Assembly (NCBI GenBank): GCA_008364785.1
Contig: VTTJ01000002.1
Span: 124,001-188,000 of the forward strand
DNA from: Bacillus sp. BGMRC 2118
GTDB lineage: Bacteria > Bacillota > Bacilli > Bacillales > SA4
DNA: 64,000 nt
Direction of reading: 5' to 3'
Part shown: in pieces, positions 44,283 through 55,283 of the stretch
Numbering within the stretch: position 1 is the first letter of the stretch
How the letters are laid out: every line of letters starts with the position of its first letter
Program-made: the position numbers and the translations under genes
The notes under the pieces: generated by a model
Databases searched by the model: none
What the model was told of the DNA's origin: nothing
The model's input: the letters and a program-made list of their open reading frames with translations, nothing else

Positions 44283-47200
44283 GTGGATTTTATTCACCTC
44301 CAAGTGAAGAGTGCATACAGTCTGTTATCGAGCAGCTGTAAAATTGAGGAGCTAGTGCAAAGAGGCGTGGAGCTGGGATATCATTCATTAGCTATTACAG
44401 ATATCAATAATATGTATGGTGCAATTCCGTTTTATAAAGCGTGCATCGCAAACGGACTGAAACCAATTATCGGTTTGACAATTTCTATCTATCAAGATGA
44501 GGAACAAAAAATAAGTTATCCGTTAGTCTTATTAGCGAAAAATAATAAAGGATATCAAAATTTAATCAAAATTAGCAGTGCGTCATTAACAATGAATCGC
44601 GGTGCCATCGTAAAGAAATGGTTGCGCGCGTATAGTGAAGGAATTATTGCAATTTCTCCAGGTATAAAAGGAGAAATTGAGCAGCTTATTTTACAGGATG
44701 ACTATGATAAGGCAAAAGAAATTGCGTTAGAATATAAGCAAATTTTTCAAAATGAATTTTACTTTTCCATTCAGGATCATGGATTACAAGAAGAATATCG
44801 TATTAGAGAAGTAATGATGAATTGGAACAAAAGCTTAGGAATAGAACTAGTAGCAACCAATGATGTTCAGTACATACATCAAGAAGATGCTTTCGTTCAA
44901 GAGTGTTTGTTAGCTATTAAAAACGGTACAAAGCTCTCAGATAAAACTCGTGAAAAGCTGCCAAGCGAAGAATACTACTTAAAATCTAAAGAAGCAATGA
45001 AGAGCCTGTTTAGGGAATATGAATCAGCGTTACGAAATACAAAATTAATTGCAGACAAATGTAATGTTTCGATAGAGTTCGGACAAAAGCTATTACCAAA
45101 GTATCCTGTGCCGGACCAAAAGGATGCCCATACATACTTAGAAGAGTTATCTTACCAAGGTTTGAAGACTAGAAAACTAGATAAAAGTCACTACCTGGAT
45201 CGCCTTTCTTATGAACTAGGCATCATTAAAGAGATGGGGTTTAGTGATTACTTTTTGATTGTATGGGATTTTATGAAATATGCTCACGATCAAGGAATAT
45301 TAACTGGCCCTGGACGTGGTTCAGCAGCTGGGTCTCTCGTTTCTTTTGTACTTGGTATAACAAATGTGGACCCTGTTCAAGCAAATTTATTATTTGAGAG
45401 ATTTTTAAACCCTGAAAGAATTTCAATGCCAGATATCGATATAGACTTCCCTGATGACCGCAGAGACGAAATGATCCAATACGTTTCAGGTAAGTATGGT
45501 GCAATTCACGTTGCCCAGATCATAACGTTCGGAACGTTATCAACAAAAGCAGTTCTCCGTGATGTGGGAAGAGTATTAGGAGTATCTCCACAAGAATCGG
45601 ATGCAATTGCGAGAAAGGTCCCGTCCAGGCTAGGTATAACCCTTTCTGAGGCTTATCAAGAATCAGCGTCACTTCGTAAGCATATAGATGAATCTAGCAT
45701 TATAAAAAAGTTGTTTGATGTTGCATTAAAGCTTGAAGGGTTACCAAGACATACATCTACACATGCTGCCGGTGTCATTATTAGTGATTTGCCTCTTACA
45801 GATATTGTTCCCATTCAAGATGGTGGACAAGGAGTATATTTGACTCAATATTCAATGGATATCCTAGAGGAAATTGGACTGTTAAAGATGGACTTTCTTG
45901 GCTTGCGTAACTTAACAATCTTAAAGAGAATTTTAGAAATGATACGGTACGAGAAGAAGCTGACAATTAACTTGGAAGACGTTCCGTTAGATGATCAAAA
46001 GACCTTTAGCTTATTAAGTAGAGGTGACACGACAGGAGTTTTCCAACTGGAATCATCTGGTATGAGAAGTGTGTTGAAACGATTAAAACCAACACACTTT
46101 GAAGATATTGTGGCAGTCAATGCGCTGTATAGACCGGGTCCAATGGAAAATATCCCTACCTATATTGAAAATAAACAAAATCCTACTAAGATCACGTACC
46201 TTCATCCACAGCTTGAAGAGATACTAAAGCCAACAAATGGTGTGATTGTCTACCAAGAACAAATTATGCAAATTGCCTCGAAAATGGCAGGATTCTCGTT
46301 AGGAGAAGCTGATTTACTCCGAAGAGCTGTTAGTAAAAAGAAAAAAGATGTACTGGATTCAGAGCGGAAACATTTTGTTGATGGATGTTTGAGGAAAGGC
46401 TTTAACGAAACTGTTGCACATGAGGTATATGACTTAATCGTACGATTTGCGAATTACGGATTTAATAGAAGTCATGCTGTAGCCTATAGTTTGGTAGCCT
46501 ATCACTTAGCCTACTTAAAGGCAAATTTTCCAATCTATTTTATGGCAGCTTTATTAACTAGTGTAATTGGTAATGAAGATAAAATTGCAGGTTATGTTCG
46601 AGAAACAAAGACAAAGGGAATTGACATCCTGCCACCGTCTATAAATAATAGTCACTTTGCTTTTCTCGTTCAAAACGGTGCAATTCGGTTCAGCTTAGCA
46701 GCTATAAAAAATGTAGGCGCACAAACGCTTCGCAAAATACTGGCTAGTAGGAAGGAAGGGCCATTTCAAGATCTATTTGAGTTTTGTACCCGAACGAATA
46801 CGAATCGAAAAACACTAGAGTCGTTAATATTTGCTGGGTGCTTTGATGAATTCAGGGAAGATCGCTCGACGTTAATAGCAAGTATCGATGTGGCTCTTGA
46901 TTATGCTGAGCTTGTGAAACCAGAAAGTGATGACCAAATTGATTTTTCATTTGATGAAGAACTTTTACTCAAACCTAACTATATCCAAGTAGAGCCTCTA
47001 AAACCAGAAGATAAGCTGAAGTTTGAAAAGGAAGCAATTGGCTTTTATTTGTCAAGCCATCCTGCAACTGCTTATGAAAAGTATTGGAGAAGCTACAAGC
47101 CTGTCAAGATTTCTGATGGTAGTACTCATGGTCTGGGTAAGAAAGTGAAAATTGTTGCTCTCATCACTAATGAAAGAACAATTCGTACAAAAAAGGGTGA

Positions 47201-47636
47201 GCAAATGTCCTTTCTTGTAATGAGTGACGAAAGTGGAGAGATTGATGCAACGGTTTTCCCAAATAAACATAGAGAATATTATAAAATCTTAGAAACAGGT
47301 ACTGTCGTTTTGTTAGAAGGAAAATTTGAAACGAGAAATAATTCCGTTCAATTTGTTGTTCAGGAAGCAAAGACAATGGATGAATTGAAGGAATCGTATG
47401 TGGAACACATATTATTTATTAAAATTGAGCCGAAATACGAGAATTCAGAAACTTTGTTTACATTAAAACAGTTATTATCACAGCATCATGGTGATACTGA
47501 AGTTGTAATGTATTATGAAGAAAATCAAAAGACAATAAAACTTCCAAAAAACTTTTTTGTAACGCCTACAGAGCAATGTTTGAGCAAAATTCGTGAGGTA
47601 ATTGGAGAGAAAAATGTTGTGCTGAAATCACGATAA
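44283..47636 (+). CDS. dnaE: DNA polymerase III alpha subunit DnaE
   Basis: The error-prone family-C polymerase that extends RNA primers before handing over to PolC in Bacillus. The 1117-residue protein begins with a PHP domain (DFIHLQVKSAYSLLSSSC), then the palm with the catalytic aspartates in MPDIDIDFPD (about 382-390), and GPGRGSAAGSLVSF just before. Helix-hairpin-helix DNA-binding and an OB-fold domain (near 970-1050, KVKIVALITNERTIRTKKG) follow. There is no intact 3'-5' exonuclease, so proofreading is absent, as in the family. The GTG start follows GGTGGGG. The neighbours ytrH and ytsJ are as in B. subtilis. Confidence 0.96.
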   Translation: MDFIHLQVKSAYSLLSSSCKIEELVQRGVELGYHSLAITDINNMYGAIPFYKACIANGLKPIIGLTISIYQDEEQKISYPLVLLAKNNKGYQNLIKISSASLTMNRGAIVKKWLRAYSEGIIAISPGIKGEIEQLILQDDYDKAKEIALEYKQIFQNEFYFSIQDHGLQEEYRIREVMMNWNKSLGIELVATNDVQYIHQEDAFVQECLLAIKNGTKLSDKTREKLPSEEYYLKSKEAMKSLFREYESALRNTKLIADKCNVSIEFGQKLLPKYPVPDQKDAHTYLEELSYQGLKTRKLDKSHYLDRLSYELGIIKEMGFSDYFLIVWDFMKYAHDQGILTGPGRGSAAGSLVSFVLGITNVDPVQANLLFERFLNPERISMPDIDIDFPDDRRDEMIQYVSGKYGAIHVAQIITFGTLSTKAVLRDVGRVLGVSPQESDAIARKVPSRLGITLSEAYQESASLRKHIDESSIIKKLFDVALKLEGLPRHTSTHAAGVIISDLPLTDIVPIQDGGQGVYLTQYSMDILEEIGLLKMDFLGLRNLTILKRILEMIRYEKKLTINLEDVPLDDQKTFSLLSRGDTTGVFQLESSGMRSVLKRLKPTHFEDIVAVNALYRPGPMENIPTYIENKQNPTKITYLHPQLEEILKPTNGVIVYQEQIMQIASKMAGFSLGEADLLRRAVSKKKKDVLDSERKHFVDGCLRKGFNETVAHEVYDLIVRFANYGFNRSHAVAYSLVAYHLAYLKANFPIYFMAALLTSVIGNEDKIAGYVRETKTKGIDILPPSINNSHFAFLVQNGAIRFSLAAIKNVGAQTLRKILASRKEGPFQDLFEFCTRTNTNRKTLESLIFAGCFDEFREDRSTLIASIDVALDYAELVKPESDDQIDFSFDEELLLKPNYIQVEPLKPEDKLKFEKEAIGFYLSSHPATAYEKYWRSYKPVKISDGSTHGLGKKVKIVALITNERTIRTKKGEQMSFLVMSDESGEIDATVFPNKHREYYKILETGTVVLLEGKFETRNNSVQFVVQEAKTMDELKESYVEHILFIKIEPKYENSETLFTLKQLLSQHHGDTEVVMYYEENQKTIKLPKNFFVTPTEQCLSKIREVIGEKNVVLKSR

Positions 47637-47641
47637 AGTTC

Positions 47642-47669
47642 TTTACAACTTTAAAATTTTTGATATGAT
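47642..47669 (+). promoter_or_regulatory. Candidate sigma-A promoter of the ytsJ operon
   Basis: TTTACA (47642-47647) and TATGAT (47664-47669) are separated by 16 bases; predicted transcription start is about 47677. Confidence 0.5.
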
Positions 47670-47684
47670 TGTAAAATAGTTATC

Positions 47685-47697
47685 GTGGTCAGACCAC
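47685..47697 (+). promoter_or_regulatory. FadR-type operator candidate
   Basis: GTGGTC-A-GACCAC is a perfect 6-1-6 palindrome containing TGGTCAGACCA, the generic FadR/PdhR-type GntR-family operator (TGGTNNGACCA pattern with a one-base variation in spacing). It lies just after the predicted transcription start, where a bound repressor would block transcription. The operon encodes a FadR-type regulator at 48977-49597, so autoregulation is the simplest idea. Confidence 0.6.
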
Positions 47698-47738
47698 TTT
47701 AAGACCTGGTAACAATATTTAGGAGAGTGAACTAAAGA

Positions 47739-48980
47739 ATGTCAACATTAAAGGAAGAAGCATTACATATTCACCGTATTCATCAAGGAAAACTAGAATC
47801 TGGGTCTAAAATCCCTGTGCGTAATGCAAAAGATTTAAGCTTGGCGTATTCTCCAGGAGTAGCAGAGCCTTGTAAAGCAATTTATGATGATAAGAATAAA
47901 GTGTACGAATATACAATGAAAGGCAACATGGTTGCAGTAGTTTCAGATGGAACTGCTGTACTAGGTCTAGGGAATATTGGACCTGAAGCTGCCCTCCCAG
48001 TAATGGAGGGAAAGGCTGTGTTGTTTAAGAGCTTTGCGGGAGTAGATGCATTTCCAATTTGCTTGAACACAACTGATATAGAGAAGATAATTGAAACAGT
48101 GAAACTACTAGAACCTACTTTTGGTGGTGTGAATTTAGAAGATATTGCGGCACCAAACTGTTTTGTCATTGAAGAGCGCCTAAAGAAAGAAACAAACATT
48201 CCGATTTTCCATGATGACCAACATGGTACTGCGATTGTCACAGTTGCTGGTCTCGTGAACGCATTGAAATTAGTTGGTAAATCGATGTCTGAAATTAAAG
48301 TAGTTGCCAATGGGGCAGGAGCAGCCGGAATTGCCATTATCAAACTTTTATATCGTTATGGAGTTAGAGATATTATTATGTGCGATTCAAAAGGATCAAT
48401 CTATGAAGGCCGTCCATTTGGTATGAATAGTGTGAAGGAGGAAGTTGCCTCTTACACAAACCGTGAAAAAATCGAAGGGTCATTGGTTGATGTTTTAAAA
48501 GGCGCTGATGTATTTATTGGTGTTTCCGTTGAGGGTGCATTAACGAAGGAAATGATTAAAGAAATGAACCCTGATCCTATTATTTTTGCAATGGCCAATC
48601 CGAATCCGGAAATTATGCCAGCTGATGCGAAGGAAGCAGGAGCAAAAGTAATTGGTACAGGAAGATCAGATTTTCCAAACCAGGTAAACAATGTACTGGC
48701 TTTCCCTGGAATTTTCAGAGGTGCATTAGACGTACGAGCAACACACATTAATGAACAAATGAAAATTGCAGCTGTTGAAGCTATTGCTAGCTTAATAAAG
48801 GAAAATGAGCTTACTGCAGATTACGTAATTCCAGCTCCTTTTGATCCTCGTGTTGCACCTGCAGTTGCTGCAGCAGTTGCAAAAGCTGCGATGGAAACAG
48901 GAGTAGCGAGAATTAAAATGGACCCTGAGGATGTTGCCCAGAAGACAAGGGACCTAGCTATTATCGGAAAAGGCGAGTGA
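47739..48980 (+). CDS. ytsJ: NAD(P)-dependent malic enzyme YtsJ
   Basis: Oxidatively decarboxylates malate to pyruvate; in B. subtilis YtsJ is the main, NADP-preferring malic enzyme. The 413-residue product has LAYSPGVAEPCKAI, the catalytic lysine in VMEGKAVLFK, the metal-binding FHDDQHGTAIV, and the Rossmann loop VVANGAGAAGIAI. Its length matches the short bacterial type without the phosphotransacetylase domain. AGGAGAG precedes the ATG. Its stop overlaps the GTG start of the following regulator as GTGA, so both are translated together. Confidence 0.95.
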   Translation: MSTLKEEALHIHRIHQGKLESGSKIPVRNAKDLSLAYSPGVAEPCKAIYDDKNKVYEYTMKGNMVAVVSDGTAVLGLGNIGPEAALPVMEGKAVLFKSFAGVDAFPICLNTTDIEKIIETVKLLEPTFGGVNLEDIAAPNCFVIEERLKKETNIPIFHDDQHGTAIVTVAGLVNALKLVGKSMSEIKVVANGAGAAGIAIIKLLYRYGVRDIIMCDSKGSIYEGRPFGMNSVKEEVASYTNREKIEGSLVDVLKGADVFIGVSVEGALTKEMIKEMNPDPIIFAMANPNPEIMPADAKEAGAKVIGTGRSDFPNQVNNVLAFPGIFRGALDVRATHINEQMKIAAVEAIASLIKENELTADYVIPAPFDPRVAPAVAAAVAKAAMETGVARIKMDPEDVAQKTRDLAIIGKGE

Positions 48981-49597
48981 AGAACGTGGTGAACCAACCA
49001 CAATCTAAGGTATATATCGAGACGATCAAACAAATTCAACATATTATTTCAAAAGATCAATTGACTATAGGTGACAAAATACCTTCAGAACGAGAATTAT
49101 CTGAGCGCTTAAATTTTGGAAGGTCTTCTGTAAGAGAGGCTTTGAGAGCACTCGAGCTCTTAGGACTAATTGAAACAAGAAGAGGAGAGGGGACCTTCAT
49201 AAAGGATTTCGGAGGTCACCATCTAGTTGAATTAATTGGTGGCTTCATTCTTCAAACCGGGAGTGCGAAGGATGATTTAGTTGAAACAAAAAGACTGATT
49301 GAAGAACAGGCCATTACCATAGCAATGACGAAGAGCACAACAGAACAAATAAAGAAACTGAGGATTTTACTGGAGTGTTCTCCTGAGCATTGTGAGGACG
49401 AGTTTATGAAAAGCATTTTTTTGGCAACTGGCAATCGTCTTTTATTAAAAATATGGCTTCTGCTATCTGAGTATTATATTGCCTCACTTCCTGTAGATAC
49501 TAAACAAAATCTTAAAATATATGAAAATCTACTCACAGCTTTTGAGGAGAAGAATCTAAATCTAGCATTTGGGCAATTACAGAAAATGTACGAATAA
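48977..49597 (+). CDS. GntR/FadR-family transcriptional regulator
   Basis: A 206-residue protein with an N-terminal winged helix-turn-helix (IGDKIPSERELSERLNFGRSSVREALRALELLGLIETRRGEGTFI), the GntR signature, and a helical C-terminal domain of about 120 residues like a shortened FCD effector domain. The three-His metal site of many FCD domains is not evident; only H131-type residues in PEHCEDEF remain, so an organic effector may bind without metal. It overlaps ytsJ by four bases and precedes accDA. A FadR-type palindrome upstream of ytsJ is its probable operator. Effector unknown. Confidence 0.85.
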   Translation: MKNVVNQPQSKVYIETIKQIQHIISKDQLTIGDKIPSERELSERLNFGRSSVREALRALELLGLIETRRGEGTFIKDFGGHHLVELIGGFILQTGSAKDDLVETKRLIEEQAITIAMTKSTTEQIKKLRILLECSPEHCEDEFMKSIFLATGNRLLLKIWLLLSEYYIASLPVDTKQNLKIYENLLTAFEEKNLNLAFGQLQKMYE

Positions 49598-49737
49598 ATT
49601 ATTTGTCGAATTTCAAACGACAAACTTTTACACCATCTTCCAGACATTTTAAGTAAAGTGTATAGGACAACAATTATATGGATTGATGAATAACATCTAA
49701 GAAGAGGCTCTCCATCATGGATAAGGGAGGTTAAATT

Positions 49738-50601
49738 TTGTTAAAAGATTTATTTACAAAAAAGAAGAAGTACGCAACGATACCTTCTGAGCAAAATAAG
49801 CAAGAAGTACCAGAAGGAATTATGTCTAAGTGTCCGAAATGTAAGAAAATCATGTATACAAAAGAATTAGTAAAAAACATGCGAGTATGTTTGAATTGCA
49901 GCTACCATTATCCGATGACTGCATTTGAGAGAATTGATAGCTTATTAGATGAAGGTACATTCAAGGAATATGATAGAGAAATGGTCTCTGAAAATCCACT
50001 AGGGTTCCCTGATTATTTGGAGAAACTTGAGAAGGATCGAAAGAAAACCGGCTTAAACGAAGCTGTTCTTACAGGTGAAGGAGAAATAGAAGGAAATAAA
50101 ATTGTAATTGCTGTAATGGACGCCTCTTTCCGTATGGCAAGTATGGGTTCAGTGGTAGGAGAAAAGATTACTAGAGCAATTGAGCATGCAATGGAATTAA
50201 GAGTACCTTTTATTATTTTTACAGCATCAGGTGGTGCTAGAATGCAGGAGGCTGTACTGAGCCTTATGCAGATGGCCAAAATAAGTGCTGTCCTTAAAAG
50301 GTTTAGTGATGAAGGATTGCTTTATATATCTGTAATGACACATCCGACAACCGGTGGTGTAACAGCAAGCTTTGCCTCTGTGGGGGATTACAATTTTGCT
50401 GAACCTGGTGCATTAATTGGATTTGCAGGTAGAAGAATAATTGAGCAGACCATTCGTGAAGATTTACCTGAAGATTTCCAAACGGCTGAATTTTTATTGA
50501 AACATGGTCAGCTAGATGCGGTTATTAGTCGTTTAGAAATGAGAGAAGTCCTAAGTAATATTGTCATGATTCACGAACCAGGAGGGAAACTAGAATGCTA
50601 G
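49738..50601 (+). CDS. accD: Acetyl-CoA carboxylase carboxyltransferase subunit beta
   Basis: With AccA it transfers the carboxyl group from carboxybiotin to acetyl-CoA, giving malonyl-CoA for fatty-acid synthesis. The 287-residue product has the zinc ribbon C32-x2-C35 ... C51-x2-C54 and the carboxyltransferase core [20 protein letters not shown] and [13 protein letters not shown]. The TTG start follows GGGAGG with eight bases. Its end overlaps accA by seven bases. The upstream 140 bases hold no site I can assign; co-transcription with the FadR-type regulator is likely. Confidence 0.96.
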   Translation: MLKDLFTKKKKYATIPSEQNKQEVPEGIMSKCPKCKKIMYTKELVKNMRVCLNCSYHYPMTAFERIDSLLDEGTFKEYDREMVSENPLGFPDYLEKLEKDRKKTGLNEAVLTGEGEIEGNKIVIAVMDASFRMASMGSVVGEKITRAIEHAMELRVPFIIFTASGGARMQEAVLSLMQMAKISAVLKRFSDEGLLYISVMTHPTTGGVTASFASVGDYNFAEPGALIGFAGRRIIEQTIREDLPEDFQTAEFLLKHGQLDAVISRLEMREVLSNIVMIHEPGGKLEC

Positions 50602-51572
50602 GAGAATTAGAATTTGAGCGTCCGGTTAACCAATTAAAGGCAAAAATTGCAGAGCTTCGTGAATTTACAAATAACGCAGATGTAGACCTATCCAGTGAAA
50701 TAGAAAAGTTAGAAAAACGCTTAGAAAAACTAGAAAATGATATATACAGTAACTTAGCGCCATGGGACCGTGTTCAAATCGCTAGACATCCAGAACGCCC
50801 AACTACACTTGATTATATTAAATATTTATTTACAAATTTCTTCGAATGTCACGGTGACCGTTACTATGGTGATGATGAAGCAATTGTATCTGGTATTGCA
50901 AAATATCATGGATTACCTGTAACCGTTATTGGTCATCAACGTGGCCGCGATACGAAGGAAAATCTCCGTCGTAACTTTGGTATGCCACATCCTGAAGGAT
51001 ATCGTAAAGCATTGCGATTAATGAAGCAGGCTGAAAAATTTAATCGTCCAATTATTTGTTTCCTTGATACAAAAGGGGCATTTCCTGGTAAAACAGCTGA
51101 AGAAAGAGGACAAGGTGAAGCTATCGCAAAAAACTTATTTGAGATGGCTAGCTTAACTGTACCTGTCATTTGTATTGTGATAGGCGAAGGTGCAAGTGGT
51201 GGTGCACTTGCTATTGGCCTTGGAAATCATGTATTAATGCTCGAAAACTCATGGTATTCTGTAATATCTCCAGAGGCAGCAGCTGCTTTGCTATGGAAAG
51301 ATGCAGGTCAAGCAAAAAAGGCAGCTGATACGATGAAAATTACCGCACCTGATTTAAAGGAATTAGGAGTAATTGAGGAGATTATTCCTGAAGTAAAAGG
51401 TGGAGCACACCGAGATCTTGTTGAACAAACAAACTTAGTGGATCAATATTTGTTGAAATCGTTAAAAGAACTAATGGCATTTGATAAAAAACAACTAGTT
51501 CAACACCGTTATGAAAAATACAAAAAAATCGGAAAGTTTAGCTTTGAAAACGATACCATTGGCTTGAAATAA
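50595..51572 (+). CDS. accA: Acetyl-CoA carboxylase carboxyltransferase subunit alpha
   Basis: Partner of AccD in the heterotetrameric carboxyltransferase. The 325-residue product starts with the helical segment [18 protein letters not shown], then contains [29 protein letters not shown], the acyl-CoA-binding loop [23 protein letters not shown] and [12 protein letters not shown]. The start overlaps accD as ATGCTAG (seven bases), and AGGAGG lies seven bases before it within accD. A strong terminator follows, separating it from pfkA. Confidence 0.96.
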   Translation: MLGELEFERPVNQLKAKIAELREFTNNADVDLSSEIEKLEKRLEKLENDIYSNLAPWDRVQIARHPERPTTLDYIKYLFTNFFECHGDRYYGDDEAIVSGIAKYHGLPVTVIGHQRGRDTKENLRRNFGMPHPEGYRKALRLMKQAEKFNRPIICFLDTKGAFPGKTAEERGQGEAIAKNLFEMASLTVPVICIVIGEGASGGALAIGLGNHVLMLENSWYSVISPEAAAALLWKDAGQAKKAADTMKITAPDLKELGVIEEIIPEVKGGAHRDLVEQTNLVDQYLLKSLKELMAFDKKQLVQHRYEKYKKIGKFSFENDTIGLK

Positions 51573-51574
51573 GG

Positions 51575-51616
51575 AAACGTGCATCTCTAAACCCTTGGGA
51601 GATGCACGTTTTCGCC
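51575..51616 (+). terminator. Intrinsic terminator after accA
   Basis: AAACGTGCATCTC and GAGATGCACGTTT form a perfect 13-base-pair stem with an 11-base loop, followed by TTC. Between here and pfkA, TTTTCGCCATTTTT at 51609 and TTTTCACTATTTTT at 51630 repeat at 21 bases; no gene is seen. Confidence 0.85.
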
Positions 51617-51770
51617 ATTTTTGTCTATTGTTTTCACTATTTTTACGTGGTATTTTTATTACGGTGGAATGAAAGATATGATTACTTTCACATACTATAC
51701 ATAATGTCACAGATAGATTTAAAAAAATCATTTATAAAACAAACGAAATTAGCGAATGAATAAGTGATGA

Positions 51771-52739
<969 letters not shown>

Positions 52740-52784
52740 GATTTTACAATAGAGCAATAACAAAAGGTAAAGGGAAGTGTAAAC

Positions 52785-54539
52785 ATGCGTAAAACAAAAA
52801 TTGTTTGTACGATAGGTCCAGCAAGTGAAACAGTTGAAAAGCTAACACAATTAATTGAATCCGGTATGAATGTAGCGAGATTGAATTTTTCTCATGGAGA
52901 CTACGAGGAGCATGGTGCAAGAATTCAAAACATTAGAGAAGCCTCAAAGCAAACTGGGAAAACGGTTGCCATCCTTCTTGATACAAAAGGTCCTGAAATA
53001 CGTACGAATACGTTCGAAAATGGAACAGCAGAACTAGTAGCGGGTAATGAAGTGGCTATTTCAATGGAAGAAGTTGTTGGAACAGCTGAAAGGTTTTCTG
53101 TGACATACCCTGGACTCATTAATGACGTTGGAGTAGGTTCAAAAATTCTATTAGACGATGGATTAATTGAGCTTGAAGTAATCGGAAAGACTGATTCTGA
53201 TATCCAAACAAAAATCCTAAACAGTGGGACGATTAAAAATAAAAAAGGTGTTAACGTACCAAATGTAAAAGTGAAGCTGCCTGGAATTACGGAAAAAGAT
53301 GCAAACGATATTCGCTTTGGTATCGAGCAAGGTGTGGATTTTATCGCAGCATCATTTGTTCGTCGTGCATCTGACGTTCTTGAAATTCGTGAACTACTTG
53401 AGGAAAACAAAGCATCACACATTGCGATCATCCCTAAAATCGAGAATCAAGAAGGCGTAGACAATATTGATGAAATTCTAGAAGTTTCAGACGGCCTTAT
53501 GGTTGCCCGTGGAGACTTAGGTGTAGAAATTCCAGCAGAGGAAGTTCCGTTAGTGCAAAAGGAGCTTATTAAAAAGTGTAATGCGCTTGGAAAACCAGTT
53601 ATAACTGCAACTCAAATGTTAGACTCTATGCAACGTAATCCACGTCCAACTCGAGCAGAAGCAAGTGACGTAGCGAATGCAATCTTTGATGGTACGGATG
53701 CAATCATGCTATCTGGTGAAACAGCTGCTGGTAGCTACCCTGTTGAATCAGTGAAAACAATGAATAACATTTCAACTCGTGCAGAACAGGCACTTCAATA
53801 CAAAGAAATTCTACAAAATAGAAGCAAAATTAGCGGCAATACGATTACGGATGCGATTGGTCAATCAGTTGCTCATACAGCATTAAACCTAGATGCATCT
53901 GCTATTGTGACACCAACAGAAAGTGGACATACAGCACGCATGATTTCCAAGTATCGTCCAAAGGCACCGATTATAGCTGTAACATCAGATCCAGGTGTGC
54001 AACGTCGTCTTTCATTAGTATGGGGTGTCATGGCACAGCTTGGTGAAGAAGCAAGCACAACAGACGAAATGTTAGAACTATCTGTTCAACAAGCAATGAA
54101 TACGGGGCTAATTACACATGGTGATTTGATTGTGATTACTGCTGGTGTTCCTGTAGGTGAAACAGGTACAACGAACCTAATGAAAGTACATGTTGTAGGT
54201 GACATCATCACGAAGGGTCAAGGTATTGGTAGAAAGACTGCTTTCGGTAAAGTGGTTGTGGCTAATAGTGGCGCAGAAGCAAACGAGAAGATGAAAGAAG
54301 GAAATATTCTCGTAACAAATAGCACCGATCGTGATATGATGGAAGCACTTGAGAAGGCAGTTGCTTTAATCGTAGAAGAAGGTGGCTTAACAAGTCATGC
54401 AGCGGTTGTGGGATTATCACTTGGTATCCCAGTAATTGTTGGCGTAGAAGATGCGACAAGCATTTTAAAGGACGGCCAAGATGTAACAGTTGATGCTTCA
54501 CGCGGCACCATTTACAGCGGTCACGCAAGCGTATTGTAA
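52785..54539 (+). CDS. pyk: Pyruvate kinase Pyk with C-terminal PEP-utilising domain
   Basis: Transfers phosphate from PEP to ADP, ending glycolysis. The 584-residue protein has the N-terminal barrel ([40 protein letters not shown] with the catalytic Lys; [19 protein letters not shown]), a C-domain and an extra domain of about 110 residues at the C-terminus with [10 protein letters not shown], related to the phosphohistidine domain of PEP-utilising enzymes. This extension is standard in Bacillus pyruvate kinases; its histidine (in TSHA) is present. AAGGGAAG precedes the ATG. It is the second gene of the pfkA-pyk operon. Confidence 0.97.
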   Translation: MRKTKIVCTIGPASETVEKLTQLIESGMNVARLNFSHGDYEEHGARIQNIREASKQTGKTVAILLDTKGPEIRTNTFENGTAELVAGNEVAISMEEVVGTAERFSVTYPGLINDVGVGSKILLDDGLIELEVIGKTDSDIQTKILNSGTIKNKKGVNVPNVKVKLPGITEKDANDIRFGIEQGVDFIAASFVRRASDVLEIRELLEENKASHIAIIPKIENQEGVDNIDEILEVSDGLMVARGDLGVEIPAEEVPLVQKELIKKCNALGKPVITATQMLDSMQRNPRPTRAEASDVANAIFDGTDAIMLSGETAAGSYPVESVKTMNNISTRAEQALQYKEILQNRSKISGNTITDAIGQSVAHTALNLDASAIVTPTESGHTARMISKYRPKAPIIAVTSDPGVQRRLSLVWGVMAQLGEEASTTDEMLELSVQQAMNTGLITHGDLIVITAGVPVGETGTTNLMKVHVVGDIITKGQGIGRKTAFGKVVVANSGAEANEKMKEGNILVTNSTDRDMMEALEKAVALIVEEGGLTSHAAVVGLSLGIPVIVGVEDATSILKDGQDVTVDASRGTIYSGHASVL

Positions 54540-54618
54540 TAACTTATCTCAAAATATGATATATTGTAGAGAAGGGGACGTGCCCTTCTCTATTTTTCTT
54601 TTGAACGGAGGAAAAGTG

Positions 54619-55008
54619 ATGTTTCGACTATTACTTGCATTAATTATAATTGTTCCTGCACTCGAAATTGGAATTTTCATTATGGCTGGTAAAACAATCG
54701 GACCAATCCCGACAATTTTGTTAATTATCTCAACTGGTGTCATTGGGGCATGGCTTGCAAAGAAACAAGGAATTCGTGCCATAGAACAAGTTAGATCACA
54801 AATGGCGCGGGGTCAAATGCCAGGAGATGCAATCATTGACGGCCTCTGTATTCTAGTTGGCGGCGTTTTACTTCTTACCCCTGGATTTATCACAGACGCA
54901 CTTGGTTTTTTCTTGCTATTTCCTACTACCCGAATGGTAATAAAGCCGCTTATCTTAAAGTGGATTCGTGATTATATGGATCGCCGTACGGTGACGATTA
55001 TACGATGA
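54619..55008 (+). CDS. fxsA: FxsA-family membrane protein (YtzA)
   Basis: A 129-residue protein with three to four membrane helices; the first is MFRLLLALIIIVPALEIGIFI. FxsA of E. coli was named for suppressing F exclusion of phage T7; in Bacillus the role is unknown. The middle AKKQGIRAIEQVRSQMARGQMPGDAIIDGLCILVGGVLLLTPGFITDALGF is the conserved family block. ATG at 54619 follows ACGGAGG; a far-upstream in-frame ATG at 54490 lies within pyk. Position after pyk is typical. Confidence 0.9.
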   Translation: MFRLLLALIIIVPALEIGIFIMAGKTIGPIPTILLIISTGVIGAWLAKKQGIRAIEQVRSQMARGQMPGDAIIDGLCILVGGVLLLTPGFITDALGFFLLFPTTRMVIKPLILKWIRDYMDRRTVTIIR

Positions 55009-55014
55009 AGATGT

Positions 55015-55046
55015 GAGAGAGCCTTTAGGGGCTTTTTTTTGTTGGT
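55015..55046 (+). terminator. Intrinsic terminator after fxsA
   Basis: GAGAGCC, TTTA and GGGGCTTTTTTTT: a short GC stem (AGCC/GGCT) followed by eight T residues. Confidence 0.75.
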
Positions 55047-55080
55047 TTCAATACGGAGAGGGTGCGGTGGTACAGTTGGT

Positions 55081-55251
55081 TCGCTAATAAAAACGTTATC
55101 TGCTGATAGTTGAGTGTGTTCGCTAATTGAGAGCATGATTTCGCCAATAAGTTCTAAATAATCGCTAATAAACCGGTCACTTTCGCTAAGAAATCAGTGA
55201 ATATAGCTAATATATGGATTCCCTCGCTATTAAAAGAATGAAAGCGCTAAT
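55081..55251. repeat. Phased array of TCGCTAAT-like motifs, period 20.4 bp (array 2)
   Basis: Nine motifs begin at 55081, 55101, 55120, 55141, 55162, 55183, 55204, 55224 and 55244. TCGCTAAT is exact at 55081, 55120 and 55162; variants are TGCTGATA, TCGCCAAT, TCGCTAAG, TAGCTAAT, TCGCTATT and GCGCTAAT. The mean spacing is 20.4 bp, the same as array 1. The spacers are not conserved. It is followed at 55284 by a copy of the 190-bp MITE-like family. Confidence 0.78.
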
Positions 55252-55283
55252 AGGTTGCTGAGGAAATGAGTATCTCATTTATA

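Noticed and set aside
47882..48343. Minus-strand open frame of 153 codons inside ytsJ
   Set aside because: It lies wholly antisense to a highly conserved enzyme gene, has no ribosome site and a low-complexity composition typical of reverse-frame shadows.
49598..49737. FapR operator before accD
   Set aside because: I looked for the FapR palindrome (TTAGTACCTGGTACTAA-like) because accDA belongs to lipid synthesis, but no acceptable match was found.
51609..51643. A fourth phased array near pfkA
   Set aside because: Only two similar units (TTTTCGCCATTTTT and TTTTCACTATTTTT, 21 bases apart) can be seen, which is too few to separate from chance in T-rich DNA.
52925..53431. Minus-strand open frame of 168 codons inside pyk
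   Set aside because: Antisense to conserved pyruvate kinase motifs; Ser/Thr/Phe-rich composition and lack of ribosome site mark it as a shadow.
55081..55251. CRISPR array
   Set aside because: The 20-bp periodic motifs were considered. A CRISPR needs identical repeats of about 25-37 bases with similar-length spacers; here only an 8-base degenerate motif recurs, and there are no cas genes.
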